64,000 nucleotides of DNA from Alkalihalobacterium chitinilyticum (GCF_029028005.1 NZ_JAOTPO010000003.1:186001-250000); one strand, 5' to 3'; numbered from the stretch's first letter, positions 27,824 through 40,584 are shown. The notes: generated from the sequence alone by a model not told the origin. Numbers and translations are program-made.

Positions 27824-30800
27824 TTAGAATAGAGACAGTTGATTCGACTCTGGTAACCCTTCTAAACAACCATGATCTAATAAATGTTCGATCACCGTTT
27901 TTGTTGATTTACTACGTTGTTGTAAATCCTCAATCGAAAGAAACTCTCGCTCTTCTCTAGCACGGACGATGTTGATGGCCGCGTTCGTACCGACACCGTT
28001 TAGAGCATTAAATGGTGGTAAAAGTGTATTTCCATCGATAATAAATTCTGATGCACTTGAACGATATAGATCGACTTTTTGGAACGAAAATCCACGTTCA
28101 CACATTTCAAGCGCTAATTCGAGAACCGTTAATAAACTTTTTTCTTTTGGTGCTGCATCTAAGCCCTTCGCATTGATTTCTTCAATTTTCGCACGAATGC
28201 TTGTCGAACCTTTTACCATGATGTCAAGATCAAAGTCATCTGCTCGGACGGTAAAATATGCCGCGTAATAGAGGAGTGGAAAATGAACTTTGAAATAAGC
28301 AATTCGCACAGCCATTAATACGTATGCCGCAGCATGGGCTTTCGGGAACATGTACTTAATTTTCAAGCAAGAACCAATATACCAATCCGGTACATTATTC
28401 TTTTTCATCTCTTCAATCCACTCTTCTTGTAGTCCTTTACCTTTACGTACACTTTCCATTATTTTAAATGCTAATGAAGGTTCTAGGCCGGCATAAATTA
28501 GATAAACCATTATGTCATCACGGCAACCAATCACATCTTTTAACTCACACGTACCGCTATAAATCAATTCATTCGCATTGTTTAGCCATACGTCAGTTCC
28601 ATGTGACAGCCCTGAAATTTGGACGAGTTCAGAGAAGGTACTTGGTTTGGTTTCTTCAAGCATTTGTCTAACAAAACGAGTCCCGAATTCAGGAATTCCA
28701 AGCGTTCCCGTTTTACACATAATTTGTTCTTCGGTTACGCCTAATACTTCTGGACTTGAGAATATTTTCATTACTTCAGTGTCATCTGTCGGGATTGTTT
28801 TAGGGTCGATACCACTAAGGTCTTGAAGCATTCTTATAACCGTCGGATCATCGTGTCCTAAAATATCTAACTTTAGCAAGTTATCGTGGATTGAATGGAA
28901 GTCGAAATGCGTCGTTTTCCATTCAGATGTTTTATCATCAGCTGGGAACTGGATTGGACAGAAATCATGGATATTCATATAATCGGGAACTACAATTATA
29001 CCTCCAGGATGCTGTCCCGTTGTTCTCTTAACGCCTGTACAACCAGAAACAAGACGGTCAATTTCTGCTGAACGAATTTGCAAGTTATTATCGTTTTGAT
29101 ATCCTTTAACATAACCATAAGCTGTTTTTTCAGCTACAGTACCAATTGTACCTGCACGGTATACATTTTCTTCACCGAACAATACTTTTGTATAGTTATG
29201 AGCCCGTGGTTGATATTCACCAGAAAAGTTTAAATCGATATCCGGTACCTTATCCCCTTTAAAGCCTAGGAACGTTTCGAATGGAATATCTTGTCCGTCT
29301 TTAACATACTTCGTGCCACATTCAGGGCAATCTTTATCCGGTAGGTCATACCCCGAACCTACAGATCCATCATTAAAAAAGTGCGAATGGTGACAGTTCG
29401 GACATACGTAATGTGGTGGGAGCGGATTTACCTCTGTAATCTCAGTCATCGTCGCAACTAATGAAGAACCTACAGATCCCCTTGAACCAACTAGATAACC
29501 GTCAATTAACGACTTCTTAACCAATTTATGTGAAATCAAATAAATAACGGCAAATCCATGGCCGATGATACTTTTCAGCTCTTTTTCTAATCGCGCTTCC
29601 ACAATCTCTGGTAATTCTTCACCGTAAATACTCCTTGCACGGTCATAACTCATCTGCCGAACTTCTTCATCAGCACCTTCAATATTCGGTGTATATAAGT
29701 CGTCTGGAATCGGTTGAATTGTCTCCACACTGTCAGCTATTTTATTAGGGTTGGTTACAACGACTTCTTGCGCTTGATCTCCCCCTAAAAACGAGAAACA
29801 ATCTAACATTTCATTAGTCGTTCGGAAGTGAACGACAGGTAAAGAGTTTCGGTTTAATGGGTTTGCTCCACCTTGTGATCCAATTAATATTTTCCGATAT
29901 ATCGCATCATTTTCATCCAGGTAATGAGCATTACCTGTTGCAACAACTGGCTTTTCTAACTTCTCACCTAATTTCACGATATTCCGAATAATCAATTCGA
30001 GATGCGCTTCACTTTTAACGATCTCTCGCTCCAGTAATTGTGGGAAATTAGAAGGCGGTTGGACCTCTAGGTAATCATAAAATTTAGCAAGTTCTTCAAC
30101 TTCATCCGGCGACTTTTGCATCATAGCCTCAAATACTTCACCCATGTCACACCCAGATGCTCCGATCAACAAGCCCTTACGGCGTTTTTGTAATTCTGAT
30201 CTCGGTATACGCGGGGTACGGAAAAAGTAATTGACGTGAGCAATCGAAACAAGCTCGTATAAGTTTTTCAATCCTTCTTGGGTTTGAGCGAGAATTATAC
30301 AATGAAACGGTCGTTGTCTGTAAAACTCACCTTTACCCATGTTTTGATTTAATTGATCATGAGACTCTAGCCCTTTCTCAATCGCATCTTTTATCATTTT
30401 CCACATTAGGAAGCCTGTTGCTTCAGCATCATAGATCGCTCTGTGGTGACTAACGAGTTCAATATCAAACTTTTTACAAAGTGTGTTTAAGCGGTGATTT
30501 TTCATTTGTGGGTATAAAAATCGAGCTAACTCAAGAGTATCAATTACCGGGTTTGGCGCATCCCCTAATCCAATTTTTCGATATCCTACATTTAGGAAGC
30601 CCATATCGAAGCTCGCATTGTGAGCTACAAGAATGGCATCGCCACAAAACGCATGGAAATCTCGGAGGACATCATCTATTTCTGGTGCCCCTTTAACCAT
30701 GTCATCGGTTATTCCAGTTAAATCAATGATTATTTTGGTTAATGGTTCATGTGGATCAGCAAATGACTCAAAACGGTCAATAATTTCACCATTCTTTACT

Positions 30801-32131
30801 TTAACTGCTGCTAACTCAATGATAGTGTTATAAACAGCAGATAAGCCCGTTGTCTCAACGTCAAAGACAACATACGTGTCTTCAAGTAAAGGACGTGGCG
30901 CTTCATTATAAGCAATAGGTACTCCGTCATCAACTACATTAGCTTCTAAACCATATAGAACTTTAATTCCATGTTTTTTACCAGCTGAGTAAGCTTCTGG
31001 AAAAGATTGAACGATAGCGTGATCTGTAATTGCTATCGCCTTATGCCCCCACTTAGCAGCTTGTTCTACATACCGGCCTGCATTTACCATTCCATCCATT
31101 TGACTCATTGTCGTATGAACGTGTAATTCAACCCGTTTTTCATCCTCTGGAGCAGTATCCATTCGCTCAATTGGCTTTACTTGATTTATATCTTTTGCAA
31201 TCATTACAAGATCCCGTACAAATGTATCGTTTTGTACCATTCCTTGAACTTTTAACCACATTCCTTTTTTAATTCCTTGGAGTAACGGTACATCTTCTTT
31301 ATCTCTTGAAAATATTTTAACAATAATTGAATCCGAGTAGTCCGTAATCTTAAAAGTAAGAAGCGTTCGACCTGAACGCAACTCGCGAAGATCTGTGTCA
31401 AATACATATCCTTGAACAGCAATTTTCCGTTCCTCGTCGACGATTTCACTAATTGGTCTAGGTTCATCCTTAATTTGGTAACCAATAACAAGAGAAGATT
31501 GTGCAGTTCTTGTATCTGCGTCTTTTTCCATCTTTTTCTTTTCAATCATCGCTTCGATAACTTTAGAGTGATCTTCTTTTGCACGTTGCTCCATAAACTT
31601 GTTCATTTCTTCTACAGACTCTTTTACTTCTACTTCTAGTTGAAATGTTGGCAGTCCTAGCATTTGACAAGTTTCTTTTATAGGACCAACTAATTTTCGT
31701 AGTAAGGCTTCCTTTTCAGCTTCATTTCTAGCTTGGATGATTAATTGCCTGTTATTAACTTTAGGTGTTTGTTTTTCTAGTAATGGAATAAAGCCATTCG
31801 ATACTGATTTCAGTTGCGCAACAATTACTTTCCAATAATCTGCCACCATCGCTTCACTAAACTGGCTGTTGTTGTATTGAATAGAAAATGAAACTTTTGC
31901 GATGTGTTCAAAGGACTGAGTAAGCCTTTCTGAAAATGCAATATATACATTAGCCGGCAATACCGTATCTAATTGGAATTGAAAATGCCATGCTTTCCTG
32001 TCTTTATGGATGGTCAATTTCAGGATTTGTCCATTTTGGAAATATTGTTGAACAAGCTCTTCTGGTACTAACATTTGCTGAAGGAGTAACTGAAATCTTT
32101 CTTTTCGTGTCTGCTGTTCCTGGTTATTCAT
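27824..32131 (-). CDS. polC: DNA polymerase III alpha subunit, Gram-positive type (PolC)
   Basis: A 1435-residue replicative polymerase. After N-terminal and OB-fold domains, the PHP domain begins near residue 335 ([14 protein letters not shown]) and is interrupted by the proofreading exonuclease (VFDVETTGL near 423, [11 protein letters not shown] near 567). A zinc module (CPNCHH and CPECGTKY, about 906-937) precedes the palm with the catalytic PDIDLNFSG near 962. The domain order is that of PolC and not DnaE. AGGAGGAG precedes the ATG. It is the last gene after proS, from which it is separated by element B. Confidence 0.98.
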   Translation of the reverse strand: MNNQEQQTRKERFQLLLQQMLVPEELVQQYFQNGQILKLTIHKDRKAWHFQFQLDTVLPANVYIAFSERLTQSFEHIAKVSFSIQYNNSQFSEAMVADYWKVIVAQLKSVSNGFIPLLEKQTPKVNNRQLIIQARNEAEKEALLRKLVGPIKETCQMLGLPTFQLEVEVKESVEEMNKFMEQRAKEDHSKVIEAMIEKKKMEKDADTRTAQSSLVIGYQIKDEPRPISEIVDEERKIAVQGYVFDTDLRELRSGRTLLTFKITDYSDSIIVKIFSRDKEDVPLLQGIKKGMWLKVQGMVQNDTFVRDLVMIAKDINQVKPIERMDTAPEDEKRVELHVHTTMSQMDGMVNAGRYVEQAAKWGHKAIAITDHAIVQSFPEAYSAGKKHGIKVLYGLEANVVDDGVPIAYNEAPRPLLEDTYVVFDVETTGLSAVYNTIIELAAVKVKNGEIIDRFESFADPHEPLTKIIIDLTGITDDMVKGAPEIDDVLRDFHAFCGDAILVAHNASFDMGFLNVGYRKIGLGDAPNPVIDTLELARFLYPQMKNHRLNTLCKKFDIELVSHHRAIYDAEATGFLMWKMIKDAIEKGLESHDQLNQNMGKGEFYRQRPFHCIILAQTQEGLKNLYELVSIAHVNYFFRTPRIPRSELQKRRKGLLIGASGCDMGEVFEAMMQKSPDEVEELAKFYDYLEVQPPSNFPQLLEREIVKSEAHLELIIRNIVKLGEKLEKPVVATGNAHYLDENDAIYRKILIGSQGGANPLNRNSLPVVHFRTTNEMLDCFSFLGGDQAQEVVVTNPNKIADSVETIQPIPDDLYTPNIEGADEEVRQMSYDRARSIYGEELPEIVEARLEKELKSIIGHGFAVIYLISHKLVKKSLIDGYLVGSRGSVGSSLVATMTEITEVNPLPPHYVCPNCHHSHFFNDGSVGSGYDLPDKDCPECGTKYVKDGQDIPFETFLGFKGDKVPDIDLNFSGEYQPRAHNYTKVLFGEENVYRAGTIGTVAEKTAYGYVKGYQNDNNLQIRSAEIDRLVSGCTGVKRTTGQHPGGIIVVPDYMNIHDFCPIQFPADDKTSEWKTTHFDFHSIHDNLLKLDILGHDDPTVIRMLQDLSGIDPKTIPTDDTEVMKIFSSPEVLGVTEEQIMCKTGTLGIPEFGTRFVRQMLEETKPSTFSELVQISGLSHGTDVWLNNANELIYSGTCELKDVIGCRDDIMVYLIYAGLEPSLAFKIMESVRKGKGLQEEWIEEMKKNNVPDWYIGSCLKIKYMFPKAHAAAYVLMAVRIAYFKVHFPLLYYAAYFTVRADDFDLDIMVKGSTSIRAKIEEINAKGLDAAPKEKSLLTVLELALEMCERGFSFQKVDLYRSSASEFIIDGNTLLPPFNALNGVGTNAAINIVRAREEREFLSIEDLQQRSKSTKTVIEHLLDHGCLEGLPESNQLSLF

Positions 32132-32165
32132 AAGACTCCTCCTTCTCCTCTATTTGTAAAAAGGT

Positions 32166-32254
32166 AATGAGGCTAACTCAAATGAAAAGTGCTTGTACCT
32201 TTCTTACAATTGAACATTGCAAGGATTTGTAGTCACTTATGAGTCAGCCTCATT
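32166..32254 (-). repeat. Inverted-repeat element B between proS and polC
   Basis: An 89-base element with 15-bp arms (AATGAGGCTAACTCA / TGAGTCAGCCTCATT, one G-U on the minus strand). The arm nearest proS shares 18 identical bases with element A (22615-22632); the middles differ. On the minus strand a TTTTT follows 6 bases after the stem, so it may also act as a weak terminator. Confidence 0.78.
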
Positions 32255-32271
32255 TAATTTCCCTGAAAATA

Positions 32272-33978
32272 TTAGAGCTTACTAACGATCTCGTTTAATT
32301 TTTCATTAAGCTCTTCTACAGAAACTTCAAACATTTCCCCAGTTTTACGAAGTTTTACTTCAACGATTCCTTCTGATGCTTTTTTACCTACACCAATTCG
32401 GATCGGTAAACCAATTAAATCGGCATCTTTGAATTTTACGCCAGCTCGCTCAGGGCGCTCATCATAAAGGACATCATAACGACTATTTCTTAATTCATCA
32501 TATAGCTTGTCCGCCAAGTTTAACTGTGCTTCGTCTTTTACATTAATAGCGATAAGATGAATATCAAATGGTGCTACAGTTGTTGGCCACACTAGACCAT
32601 TTTCATCGTTGCTTTGTTCTACAATCGCTGCTACCGTTCGAGAAACACCAATTCCGTAACAACCCATAATCATCGGTTGTGATTTTCCTTGGTCATCTAA
32701 GAAGCTGGCACCTAAAGCTTCACTATACTTCGTGCCCAATTTAAAGACATGACCGACTTCAATTCCTTTTGCAAATTGAATTGTACCTTTCCCATCAGGT
32801 GAAGGGTCTCCTTCTTGGATTAAACGAAGGTCGGCATAAGTAGAAACCTCAAAATCACGCTCAGGATTTACATTTTGAAAATGGTAGCCTGGCTCATTGG
32901 CGCCACATACTCCATTGACTACATATTGTACTGCTAGATCAGCGACAACTTTTACATTTGCAGGTAAACCAATAGGGCCGATGTATCCTGTCTCACAGTT
33001 TAGTAATTGTTTTGCTTGTTCAGGCGCAGCAAGTTCAACAACGCCTTTATCAAAAAGGTTTTTCACCTTAATTTCATTTACTTCATGGTCTCCGCGTACT
33101 AGAACTACTACTGGTTCATCATTTACTAAAAATAGCATAGCTTTAATCATGAGATCCGCAGGATGATTAAAAAAGCCGACTAGCTCTTCTATAGTTCTGA
33201 CGTTTGGTGTTTCAACTTTCGTAAGCACTTCTGCCGCTTCCGAACTTTTTGTATATTCAGCTTGAACAGGTGCTATTTCTATATTAGCTGCGAATTCTGA
33301 TTGATCTGAGTAGGCAATCGTATCTTCACCGACTTCTGTTAACACCATAAATTCATGTGTATCTGTTCCACCGATAGCACCACTGTCCGCTTCAACTGCA
33401 CGAAACTCAAGTCCGCAACGTTGGAAAATTCGGGTGTAAGCATTGTACATCTTTTCATAGCTTACATCTAATCCTTCTTTTGACGTATCAAATGAATAGG
33501 CATCTTTCATTAGAAATTCACGCGAACGTAGAACCCCAAATCGAGGTCTACGCTCATCACGATATTTTGTTTGGATTTGATAAAGGTTCAAAGGTAATTT
33601 TTTATATGATTTAACATCATCACGGACTAAACTTGTTATAACTTCTTCATGAGTAGCTCCAAGTACAAAGTCCCGGTCATGCCGGTCCTTTAAACGCATA
33701 AGTTCTGGGCCATAATCCCCTAATCGCCCTGATTCTTCCCATAATTCTGCAGGTTGAATAGCTGGCATTAAAACTTCGATCGCTCCTGAAGCATCCATTT
33801 CTTCACGGATAATTTCTTCTACCTTCTTTAACACTCTTTTTCCTAATGGTAAATAACTATAAATTCCCGATGCCGTCTGGCGGATCATACCTGCTCGAAG
33901 CATTAGCTGATGGCTGGCAATTTCAGCATCAGCAGGTACATCCCGCATCGTTGGGATAAAATATGAGCTTTGTTTCAT
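32272..33978 (-). CDS. proS: Prolyl-tRNA synthetase, bacterial type
   Basis: A 568-residue class II synthetase. Motif 2 and 3 regions are seen as [21 protein letters not shown] and [14 protein letters not shown]. The inserted editing domain (about 225-405) contains VKAM-type [13 protein letters not shown] and the GPIGLPANV strand; the C-terminal anticodon-binding domain (about 470-568) follows with [16 protein letters not shown]. It lies between rseP and polC as in other bacilli. Confidence 0.97.
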   Translation of the reverse strand: MKQSSYFIPTMRDVPADAEIASHQLMLRAGMIRQTASGIYSYLPLGKRVLKKVEEIIREEMDASGAIEVLMPAIQPAELWEESGRLGDYGPELMRLKDRHDRDFVLGATHEEVITSLVRDDVKSYKKLPLNLYQIQTKYRDERRPRFGVLRSREFLMKDAYSFDTSKEGLDVSYEKMYNAYTRIFQRCGLEFRAVEADSGAIGGTDTHEFMVLTEVGEDTIAYSDQSEFAANIEIAPVQAEYTKSSEAAEVLTKVETPNVRTIEELVGFFNHPADLMIKAMLFLVNDEPVVVLVRGDHEVNEIKVKNLFDKGVVELAAPEQAKQLLNCETGYIGPIGLPANVKVVADLAVQYVVNGVCGANEPGYHFQNVNPERDFEVSTYADLRLIQEGDPSPDGKGTIQFAKGIEVGHVFKLGTKYSEALGASFLDDQGKSQPMIMGCYGIGVSRTVAAIVEQSNDENGLVWPTTVAPFDIHLIAINVKDEAQLNLADKLYDELRNSRYDVLYDERPERAGVKFKDADLIGLPIRIGVGKKASEGIVEVKLRKTGEMFEVSVEELNEKLNEIVSKL

Positions 33979-33992
33979 TTGTTTTTCCCTTC

Positions 33993-35246
33993 CTATAAAA
34001 AGAATTTATTAATATCGTTCCAGGTTACTACTAGCATTAATAGCATTAATAATGCAAACCCAATAAAATGAACTAACCCTTCCTTTTGTGGATCAATTGG
34101 TTTTCCGCGAAGCGCTTCTACCCCAATAAACATGAGTCGTCCTCCATCAAGGGCAGGAAGAGGGAGGAGATTAATTATACCAAGATTTACACTTAAAATA
34201 GCCGCCCATTTCATAAGAACTAAAATTCCCATTTCAGCTGCTTGACCCGTATAATTATATATTCCAACTGGCCCTGCTAGCTGATCTAATGAAAATTGAC
34301 CAGTTACTAACATTCCTAATGCCTCAAAGATCAACTTAGCAAAAACATAAGTTTCAGTAACTCCATATTTAATCGATCCTAATACGGTGAATGTTGTTGA
34401 TTGGCCAACCCCTATAAAACCTTCAGGCTCACCAGTGGGCCCTTGTCTTTCTTGAGGCGTTACCACTGCTTCAAAGACTTGCCCATTACGCTCGACTTCG
34501 AAGACTAAGTCTTGATTGGGGTGCTTTTGAATAACTGATGTTAAGTCCTCCCACGTTTCAAGTGGTTGACCGTTAATTGCTAGAATCCGATCATTCTCTA
34601 CAAGTTCAGCTTCAGCTGCAGCTCCTTCAGGCGAAACCATTCCAATTCTAGATTCGTCTACTGGCATTCCTGCTAATAGAGCAAAGGCTGTCAAAATCAA
34701 AAATGCTAAAACAAAGTTCATCATCGGACCAGCAAAAATAGCTAGTGCGCGTTGTGGAATCGTCTTTGAGCCGAATTGGCGATCTAGTGGTGCAATTTGT
34801 GTAGGTTCCTCGTCATAAATAATACTTGCTTTTTCATGGACTGGAAATGAAACGAGTTCCCCATCTTCATAGGCCTCAATGAATAAATCTTTTTCTAAAT
34901 CGACACGCTCAACAGTAACAATTTTTGCTTCTGGATGTTTCGATTTATTGTTTACAATGATTTCTGATACTTGATTCCTTCTGTTAAATACTAAGCCAAT
35001 TTCATATCCCGGTTTAATTTGAATTAGTTCAGGGTCTTCTCCAGCCATACGAACAAAGCCACCTAATGGTAACAAGCGAATCGTATAAAGCGTTTCATCT
35101 CTTCTAAATGAGAACAACTTAGGTCCAAACCCTATAGCAAATTCACGACATAATATTCCTGCACGTTTTGCAAAATACAAGTGTCCCCATTCGTGGATAA
35201 ACACAAGTAAACCGAAGATGATAATAATGGCAATTAAAGTATTCAT
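33993..35246 (-). CDS. rseP: Site-2 protease RseP/RasP
   Basis: A 417-residue intramembrane zinc metalloprotease. HEWGH is at residues 18-22 in the first membrane segment, and LDGGR near residue 367 completes the zinc site in a later one. A PDZ domain lies between (about 200-285, with [15 protein letters not shown]). RasP (YluC) of B. subtilis cleaves anti-sigma factors RsiW and FtsL; that is family knowledge. It follows dxr by 16 bases. Confidence 0.95.
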   Translation of the reverse strand: MNTLIAIIIIFGLLVFIHEWGHLYFAKRAGILCREFAIGFGPKLFSFRRDETLYTIRLLPLGGFVRMAGEDPELIQIKPGYEIGLVFNRRNQVSEIIVNNKSKHPEAKIVTVERVDLEKDLFIEAYEDGELVSFPVHEKASIIYDEEPTQIAPLDRQFGSKTIPQRALAIFAGPMMNFVLAFLILTAFALLAGMPVDESRIGMVSPEGAAAEAELVENDRILAINGQPLETWEDLTSVIQKHPNQDLVFEVERNGQVFEAVVTPQERQGPTGEPEGFIGVGQSTTFTVLGSIKYGVTETYVFAKLIFEALGMLVTGQFSLDQLAGPVGIYNYTGQAAEMGILVLMKWAAILSVNLGIINLLPLPALDGGRLMFIGVEALRGKPIDPQKEGLVHFIGFALLMLLMLVVTWNDINKFFL

Positions 35247-35262
35247 GAACGTATCCCCACCT

Positions 35263-36411
35263 TTATGTCATGAGTGAGTGAACAAACCTTCTAGTCTGTT
35301 GATCCACTTCAATAATAGTTTCTAACGAAGGTTTATTAACTAGTTGATGATTTTCCAATGCTTGTTCAATATAATCTTCAATTTGTAAAAACGTAATTCT
35401 ATTTTCTAAGAAAGCTGCAACAGCAACTTCGTTAGCTGCATTTAATACGGTAGGCATAGTGCCGCCAGAACGTCCAGCTTCATAAGCAAACTTCAAGCAA
35501 CGATAACGTTCGAAGTCAGGCTTATTAAAGTGTAACTTACCTACTTCCCATAAGTTTAACCGTTCTTGTTTCTTGAAATCAAGCCTGTCAGGATAGCTCA
35601 ACGCATATTGGATCGGTACTCTCATATCTGGGGTGCCTAATTGAGCAATAACGCTTCCATCCACATACTCAACCATAGAATGAATGATACTTTCCTTATG
35701 TAAGAGAACTTCAATTTGATCATATGGTATATCGAAGAGCCAATGTGCTTCTATCACTTCTAGTCCTTTGTTCATCATAGTAGCAGAGTCAATTGTAATT
35801 TTTGCACCCATCGACCAATTAGGGTGATTTAACGCATCTGCTACCGTAACATTAGTTAATTGATCTCTACGCTTGTCTCTGAAACTTCCACCAGAAGCCG
35901 TTACAAGTAACCTACTTACCTTCTTTATGTCCTCACCTTGCAAACATTGAAAGATAGCAGAATGTTCACTATCAACTGGAAGGAGAGACACTCCGTATTC
36001 TTTTGCCTTTTGGGTAACAATGTGTCCTGCGGTTACTAACGTTTCCTTATTTGCAATCGCTATCGTTTTTCCAGCTTCAATCGCTGCAAGAGTTGGACCT
36101 AAACCAACACTTCCAATGACAGCATTCACAAGTACATCAGCTTCTGAAAAAGTCGCTACTTCTACGAGACCTTCATCACCGTAGCTTAACTTTACACTGC
36201 TCGGTACTTCGTGTTTAATTTGTTCGAATGTTTCTCTTGTTAAAACGGATAATAGTTTAGGTTTAAATTGGTGAACTAACTCCATCCCCAGTTTCACATT
36301 TTTCCCTATAGACATTGCAACAAGTTCAAAGCGGTCAGGGTGTTGAGTTATTATATCCAACGTTTGCGTGCCAATCGAACCAGTAGCACCTAATAAGCTA
36401 ATTTTTTTCAA
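35263..36411 (-). CDS. dxr: 1-deoxy-D-xylulose 5-phosphate reductoisomerase
   Basis: A 382-residue NADPH enzyme making 2-C-methyl-D-erythritol 4-phosphate for isoprenoids. [12 protein letters not shown] (8-19) is the nucleotide-binding motif; [16 protein letters not shown] and ASGGSFRD carry metal and substrate residues, and [21 protein letters not shown] the conserved lysine/asparagine loop. The start is TTG 36411 behind GGGTGAAAG. It lies next to uppS and cdsA, so isoprenoid supply and its use are encoded together. Confidence 0.96.
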   Translation of the reverse strand: MKKISLLGATGSIGTQTLDIITQHPDRFELVAMSIGKNVKLGMELVHQFKPKLLSVLTRETFEQIKHEVPSSVKLSYGDEGLVEVATFSEADVLVNAVIGSVGLGPTLAAIEAGKTIAIANKETLVTAGHIVTQKAKEYGVSLLPVDSEHSAIFQCLQGEDIKKVSRLLVTASGGSFRDKRRDQLTNVTVADALNHPNWSMGAKITIDSATMMNKGLEVIEAHWLFDIPYDQIEVLLHKESIIHSMVEYVDGSVIAQLGTPDMRVPIQYALSYPDRLDFKKQERLNLWEVGKLHFNKPDFERYRCLKFAYEAGRSGGTMPTVLNAANEVAVAAFLENRITFLQIEDYIEQALENHQLVNKPSLETIIEVDQQTRRFVHSLMT

Positions 36412-36442
36412 TGACTTTCACCCTTTACTACAAAACCACATT

Positions 36443-37240
36443 TTAAATTAATTGTAACAGATGTAAAATCGGCATGACATATATAAGACTGTCAAAACGA
36501 TCTAATATTCCCCCATGACCAGGAAGTACATTTCCTGAGTCCTTAACAGCGTAGTGACGCTTCAGAGCAGACTCTACTAAGTCTCCCATTTGACCAAAAA
36601 TAGATGCAACTAATATGACAAGTCCTAAAATAATATACGAGTCAAAGATCGGGAATATGAGTTGAAATACAAAACCAACTACAAAAGCACATATTATCCC
36701 ACCTATAGACCCTTCGATCGTCTTCTTTGGACTAATATCTGGCCAAAGTTTTCTTCTCCCTAGTTTACGACCGACAAAATAAGCACCGGAATCGGTAGAC
36801 CAAATAATGAACAATACAAAAAATACGAGTGCTAGTCCATTTACAGCATCTAATCGAGTCATGATTAAATAATGAAATCCAAACCCTACATAAACAGATG
36901 ATAGAATAATAAATCCTACTTCATCGAATGTATATTTATTTTTCGTTATAACTGTAGTCATTAGTAGTATTAAGATCATAAATACAAATAGTTCAACTTT
37001 GGTCACATGGGAAAAAATAGATAAATCAAGCCAATTTGTAGGTACGAGCAAAATCCACATTAGAATTAAACTAACGAGGCCAATAAATGAGAAAGGAGGA
37101 ATTTTTTTCATCTTTAATAGTTCAAACATTGCAATAGAAGCAACCAAAATAATTGTTAATGTAAACGGCCAGCCACCTAACATCGTTATTGGAATAAAAA
37201 ATGATGCAGCAATGACGGCTGTAATAATTCTTTGTTTCAT
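36443..37240 (-). CDS. cdsA: Phosphatidate cytidylyltransferase
   Basis: A 265-residue integral membrane enzyme forming CDP-diacylglycerol. There are about seven hydrophobic segments, and the C-terminal CDS signature KRHYAVKDSGNVLPGHGG with ILDRFDSL (about 226-252) is complete. It lies between uppS and dxr, 16 bases after uppS. Confidence 0.95.
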   Translation of the reverse strand: MKQRIITAVIAASFFIPITMLGGWPFTLTIILVASIAMFELLKMKKIPPFSFIGLVSLILMWILLVPTNWLDLSIFSHVTKVELFVFMILILLMTTVITKNKYTFDEVGFIILSSVYVGFGFHYLIMTRLDAVNGLALVFFVLFIIWSTDSGAYFVGRKLGRRKLWPDISPKKTIEGSIGGIICAFVVGFVFQLIFPIFDSYIILGLVILVASIFGQMGDLVESALKRHYAVKDSGNVLPGHGGILDRFDSLIYVMPILHLLQLI

Positions 37241-37255
37241 AATCCTTCCTCCTTT

Positions 37256-38023
37256 CTATACACCACCGTATCTACGACCTCTTTTTTGATAAACACGGAT
37301 AGCATCCTCGAAGTGCTCTTCTGTGAAGTCTGGCCAGAGAACATCAGTGAACCAAAACTCACTATATGCAAGTTGCCAAAGCATAAAGTTACTTAATCGG
37401 AGTTCACCGCTCGTACGAATTAGTAAATCTGGATCATTTAAATCATCTGTCATTAAGTACTGTTCAAGTTGTTCCTCAGTTATTTCTTCAGGAGAAATCT
37501 TTCCGTCTTGAACTTGAGACGCTAACGTACGAATGGCTCTTATAATCTCGACTCGACTGCCATAATTAAGAGCAAAATTTAGTATGAGTCCTGTATTTTC
37601 TTTTGTTTCTTCGATGGCAGTTTGTACTGCTCGAAGCGTATGAGCAGGCAGCTCATCAGGACACCCCATTAACCTAACTCTTACATTTTCTTTTTTCAGC
37701 TTAGGTAGTTCCTTGCCAAGATACAGCTCAGGTAACTTCATTAAAAACTCAACTTCTGGTTTAGGTCTTTTCCAGTTTTCTGTTGAAAATGCATAGAGTG
37801 TTAGAACTTTTACACCTAACTTGTTTGCCCGGCTGACGATCTTATTTACAACTTTCATTCCTTCACGATGACCAGCTATTCTAGGCAATCCTTTATTATT
37901 AGCCCATCTGCCATTACCATCCATGATGATGGCTACATGACCTGGGACATTTTCTAAATCCACTTCAAGTGAGGGTCTATCCATTTCATTAGATGATTTT
38001 AACTTTTTAAATTTCTCAAGCAT
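37256..38023 (-). CDS. uppS: Undecaprenyl diphosphate synthase
   Basis: A 255-residue cis-prenyltransferase supplying the lipid carrier for wall synthesis. MDGNGRWA with the catalytic aspartate D35 binds the diphosphate; later motifs are LYAFSTENWKRP and the C-terminal DLLIRTSGELRLSNFMLWQ followed by YSEFWFTDVLWPDF. It is the first gene of uppS-cdsA-dxr-rseP-proS-polC, after the frr terminator. Confidence 0.96.
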   Translation of the reverse strand: MLEKFKKLKSSNEMDRPSLEVDLENVPGHVAIIMDGNGRWANNKGLPRIAGHREGMKVVNKIVSRANKLGVKVLTLYAFSTENWKRPKPEVEFLMKLPELYLGKELPKLKKENVRVRLMGCPDELPAHTLRAVQTAIEETKENTGLILNFALNYGSRVEIIRAIRTLASQVQDGKISPEEITEEQLEQYLMTDDLNDPDLLIRTSGELRLSNFMLWQLAYSEFWFTDVLWPDFTEEHFEDAIRVYQKRGRRYGGV

Positions 38024-38123
38024 TTCTAGCCCTCCAAAACAACATCATCCATTTTTACCATATGGATGATCTATAATACAAAATCTGCTTAAATATATCA
38101 TTTCAATAAAACAGTGTAAAAAA

Positions 38124-38143
38124 ACCCCCTGTATCAAGAGGGT
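38124..38143 (-). terminator. Rho-independent terminator of frr
   Basis: On the minus strand, ACCCTCT and AGGGGGT pair over 7 bp (one G-U), followed by TTTTTTT. It lies 34 bases after the frr stop codon. Confidence 0.88.
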
Positions 38144-38177
38144 CTATTTACATTATTCTATTGTACCGTGAAATCAC

Positions 38178-38735
38178 TTATACTTCCATGATTTCTTTTT
38201 CTTTATTTGTAGTAATTTGATCGATATCTGCAATATGTTTATCAGTCAGCTTTTGCACTTCATCTGTTGAACGACGAAGATCGTCTTCTGTTAGTTCACC
38301 GTCTTTTTGCAACTTTTTCAAGTCATCATTAATGTCGCGGCGGATGTTACGAACAGCTACTTTTCCCTCTTCTCCATATTTCTTAACAAGTTTTACTAAG
38401 TCTTTACGACGTTCTTCTGTTAAAGCTGGAATCGTAATACGGATAATTGTTCCGTCATTTGAAGGAGTTAGACCTAGATCTGATTTTAAAATAGCCTTTT
38501 CAATATCACCAATAACTGTTTTATCGAATGGTTGGATAACTAACATCCTTGCTTCCGGGACAGAAATTGTCGCTAATTGATTCAGCGGTGTTGGAGCACC
38601 GTAATATTCCACTGTTACTTTTTCAAGTAAGCTCGGATTTGCACGCCCAGCACGCAACGTAGATAATTCACGATTTAAAGCATCTAATGCTTTTTTCATT
38701 CGACCTTGTGCATCTTGCATAAGTTCTTTTGACAT
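38178..38735 (-). CDS. frr: Ribosome recycling factor
   Basis: A 185-residue three-helix/beta-alpha-beta protein. The N-terminus carries [21 protein letters not shown], the centre [15 protein letters not shown], and the C-terminal helix [19 protein letters not shown]. It acts with EF-G after termination. It follows pyrH by one base, so both are surely co-transcribed. Confidence 0.97.
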   Translation of the reverse strand: MSKELMQDAQGRMKKALDALNRELSTLRAGRANPSLLEKVTVEYYGAPTPLNQLATISVPEARMLVIQPFDKTVIGDIEKAILKSDLGLTPSNDGTIIRITIPALTEERRKDLVKLVKKYGEEGKVAVRNIRRDINDDLKKLQKDGELTEDDLRRSTDEVQKLTDKHIADIDQITTNKEKEIMEV

Positions 38736-38736
38736 T

Positions 38737-39453
38737 TTAACTCCCCCTTACAACTGTTCCAATTTGTTCGCCTAGAACGGCACGTTTAATATTTCCTTCT
38801 TCCATGATTGAGAAGACAATAAGTGGAATATCATTATCCATACACAAAGATGAAGCTGTAGAATCCATTACAGCTAAGCCTTCTTTTAATAGATCTAAGT
38901 ACGTAATAGACTGATATTTCTTAGCGGATGCATCAACTGCTGGATCCGCACTGTAAACACCATCTACTTTATTCTTTGCCATAAGAATGACTTCTGCTTC
39001 AATTTCAGCAGCTCTTAAAGCAGCAGTAGTATCTGTCGAAAAATACGGGTTACCAGTTCCTGCCGCAAAAATAACAACACGCTTTTTCTCTAAGTGACGA
39101 ATAGCTTTACGGCGAATGTAAGGCTCTGCCACTTGTCTCATTTCAATTGATGTTTGAACTCGGGATTCAACCCCAATTGTTTCTAAACTATCTTGAAGAG
39201 CAAGAGAGTTCATCACAGTGGCTAACATCCCCATGTAGTCAGCAGTTGCACGATCCATGCCTTTTGCACTGCCTGCCATACCACGCCAAATATTTCCTCC
39301 ACCTACAACTACAGCAACTTCAACATCTAGTTCTACAATATCCTTCACTTGAGTTGCAATTGATTGAATGACTGCTGGGTCAATTCCATATCCTAAGTCT
39401 CCAGCTAAAGCTTCGCCACTTAGCTTTAAAACTACGCGATTATATTTGCTCAT
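38737..39453 (-). CDS. pyrH: UMP kinase
   Basis: About 238 residues of the bacterial amino-acid-kinase-type UMP kinase: [12 protein letters not shown] (phosphate loop), [24 protein letters not shown] and [21 protein letters not shown] 39453 (MSKYNRV) has GGAGG 5 bases upstream; the frame remains open 11 codons further up but without a ribosome-binding site. Cotranscribed with frr. Confidence 0.96.
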   Translation of the reverse strand: MSKYNRVVLKLSGEALAGDLGYGIDPAVIQSIATQVKDIVELDVEVAVVVGGGNIWRGMAGSAKGMDRATADYMGMLATVMNSLALQDSLETIGVESRVQTSIEMRQVAEPYIRRKAIRHLEKKRVVIFAAGTGNPYFSTDTTAALRAAEIEAEVILMAKNKVDGVYSADPAVDASAKKYQSITYLDLLKEGLAVMDSTASSLCMDNDIPLIVFSIMEEGNIKRAVLGEQIGTVVRGS

Positions 39454-39516
39454 CTCTACCTCCATTAGCGACAAATACGTCCACATTGGGCTTTTTTATT
39501 ATGCCTTTTTTGAAAA

Positions 39517-39541
39517 ATAGGGAACACAGTGTGCTCCCTAT
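39517..39541 (-). terminator. Rho-independent terminator of tsf
   Basis: On the minus strand, ATAGGGAGCAC and GTGTTCCCTAT pair over 11 bp (one G-U) with a 3-base loop, followed by TTTTTCAAAAAA. It lies 14 bases after tsf. Confidence 0.92.
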
Positions 39542-39554
39542 CCTAGTTAATTCA

Positions 39555-40433
39555 TTATTTCTTCACTTGAGACATAACTTCTTCTGCGAAGTTGTCTTCA
39601 CGTTTTTCCATACCTTCGCCAACTTCATAGCGAATGAATGTTTGAACAGAAGCACCTTTGTTTGCAACGTATTTACCAACTTTATGGTCACCATCTTTAA
39701 CAAATGGCTGGTCAAGTAAACATACGTCTTCAAAATATTTACTTAAACGTCCTTCTACCATCTTCTCTACGATATTTTCAGGTTTCCCTTCGTTTAACGC
39801 TTGTTGTTTTAATACTTCGCGCTCACGATTTACCTCTTCAGCTGGAACCTCATCACGAGAAACGTAGACTGGTTTAATTGCAGCGATGTGCATAGCAACA
39901 TCTTTTGCCAATTCTTCATCAGTTGTTCCATCAAGTACAGTAAGAACCCCGATGCGTCCTCCCATATGTAAATAAGAACCAAATACTGCAGAATCAGCTT
40001 TTTCTACGATTTCAAAACGACGAAGAGAGATCTTCTCTCCAATTTTTGCGATTTGACTGTTAATGTATGTCTCAACAGTTTCACCGTGCATTGGTTTTGA
40101 AAGTGCTTCTTCAACACTTGCAGGATTATCAGCTAAGATTTGTTTTGCCAGCTCAGCAACTAAGTTTTTGAAGTTATCATTTTTAGCAACAAAGTCAGTC
40201 TCAGAGTTAATTTCAACGATTACGGCTTTGTTACCTTCAGTTGCTACGTAAGCTAAACCTTCTGCAGCAATACGATCAGCTTTTTTAGCAGCTTTAGCGA
40301 TACCTTTTTCACGAAGGTAGTCGATTGCTTTTTCCATGTCACCATCAGTTTCTACTAATGCTTTTTTGCAGTCCATCATACCTGCACCTGTTTTTTCACG
40401 TAATTCTTTTACCATGCTAGCAGTAATTGCCAT
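39555..40433 (-). CDS. tsf: Elongation factor Ts
   Basis: About 292 residues, the nucleotide exchange factor of EF-Tu. The N-terminal UBA-like domain is [20 protein letters not shown], and the core contains [13 protein letters not shown], the conserved contact with EF-Tu. I choose ATG 40433 (MAITAS), with AGGAGG 8 bases upstream; the adjoining ATG at 40436 is also possible. It is separated from rpsB by a terminator and a second hairpin. Confidence 0.97.
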   Translation of the reverse strand: MAITASMVKELREKTGAGMMDCKKALVETDGDMEKAIDYLREKGIAKAAKKADRIAAEGLAYVATEGNKAVIVEINSETDFVAKNDNFKNLVAELAKQILADNPASVEEALSKPMHGETVETYINSQIAKIGEKISLRRFEIVEKADSAVFGSYLHMGGRIGVLTVLDGTTDEELAKDVAMHIAAIKPVYVSRDEVPAEEVNREREVLKQQALNEGKPENIVEKMVEGRLSKYFEDVCLLDQPFVKDGDHKVGKYVANKGASVQTFIRYEVGEGMEKREDNFAEEVMSQVKK

Positions 40434-40554
40434 CATCAATTCCTCCTTATGGTTGTATGTAGTATTTTGCATATATAGTCATTGTTCAAAATTAAAACAG
40501 TATTTGTGTCATCCTTTTGAACTGGCCAATACTTATATGCATGTCCATTTTCAT

Positions 40555-40584
40555 GAAAAGTAACCCTATGAGTGATTACTTTTC
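40555..40584 (-). other. Second hairpin between rpsB and tsf
   Basis: GAAAAGTAA and TTACTTTTC form a 9-bp perfect stem with a 12-base loop on the minus strand, followed by ATGAAAATGG, without a T run. It could protect the tsf transcript end or form part of an anti-terminator. Its role is unknown. Confidence 0.65.
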
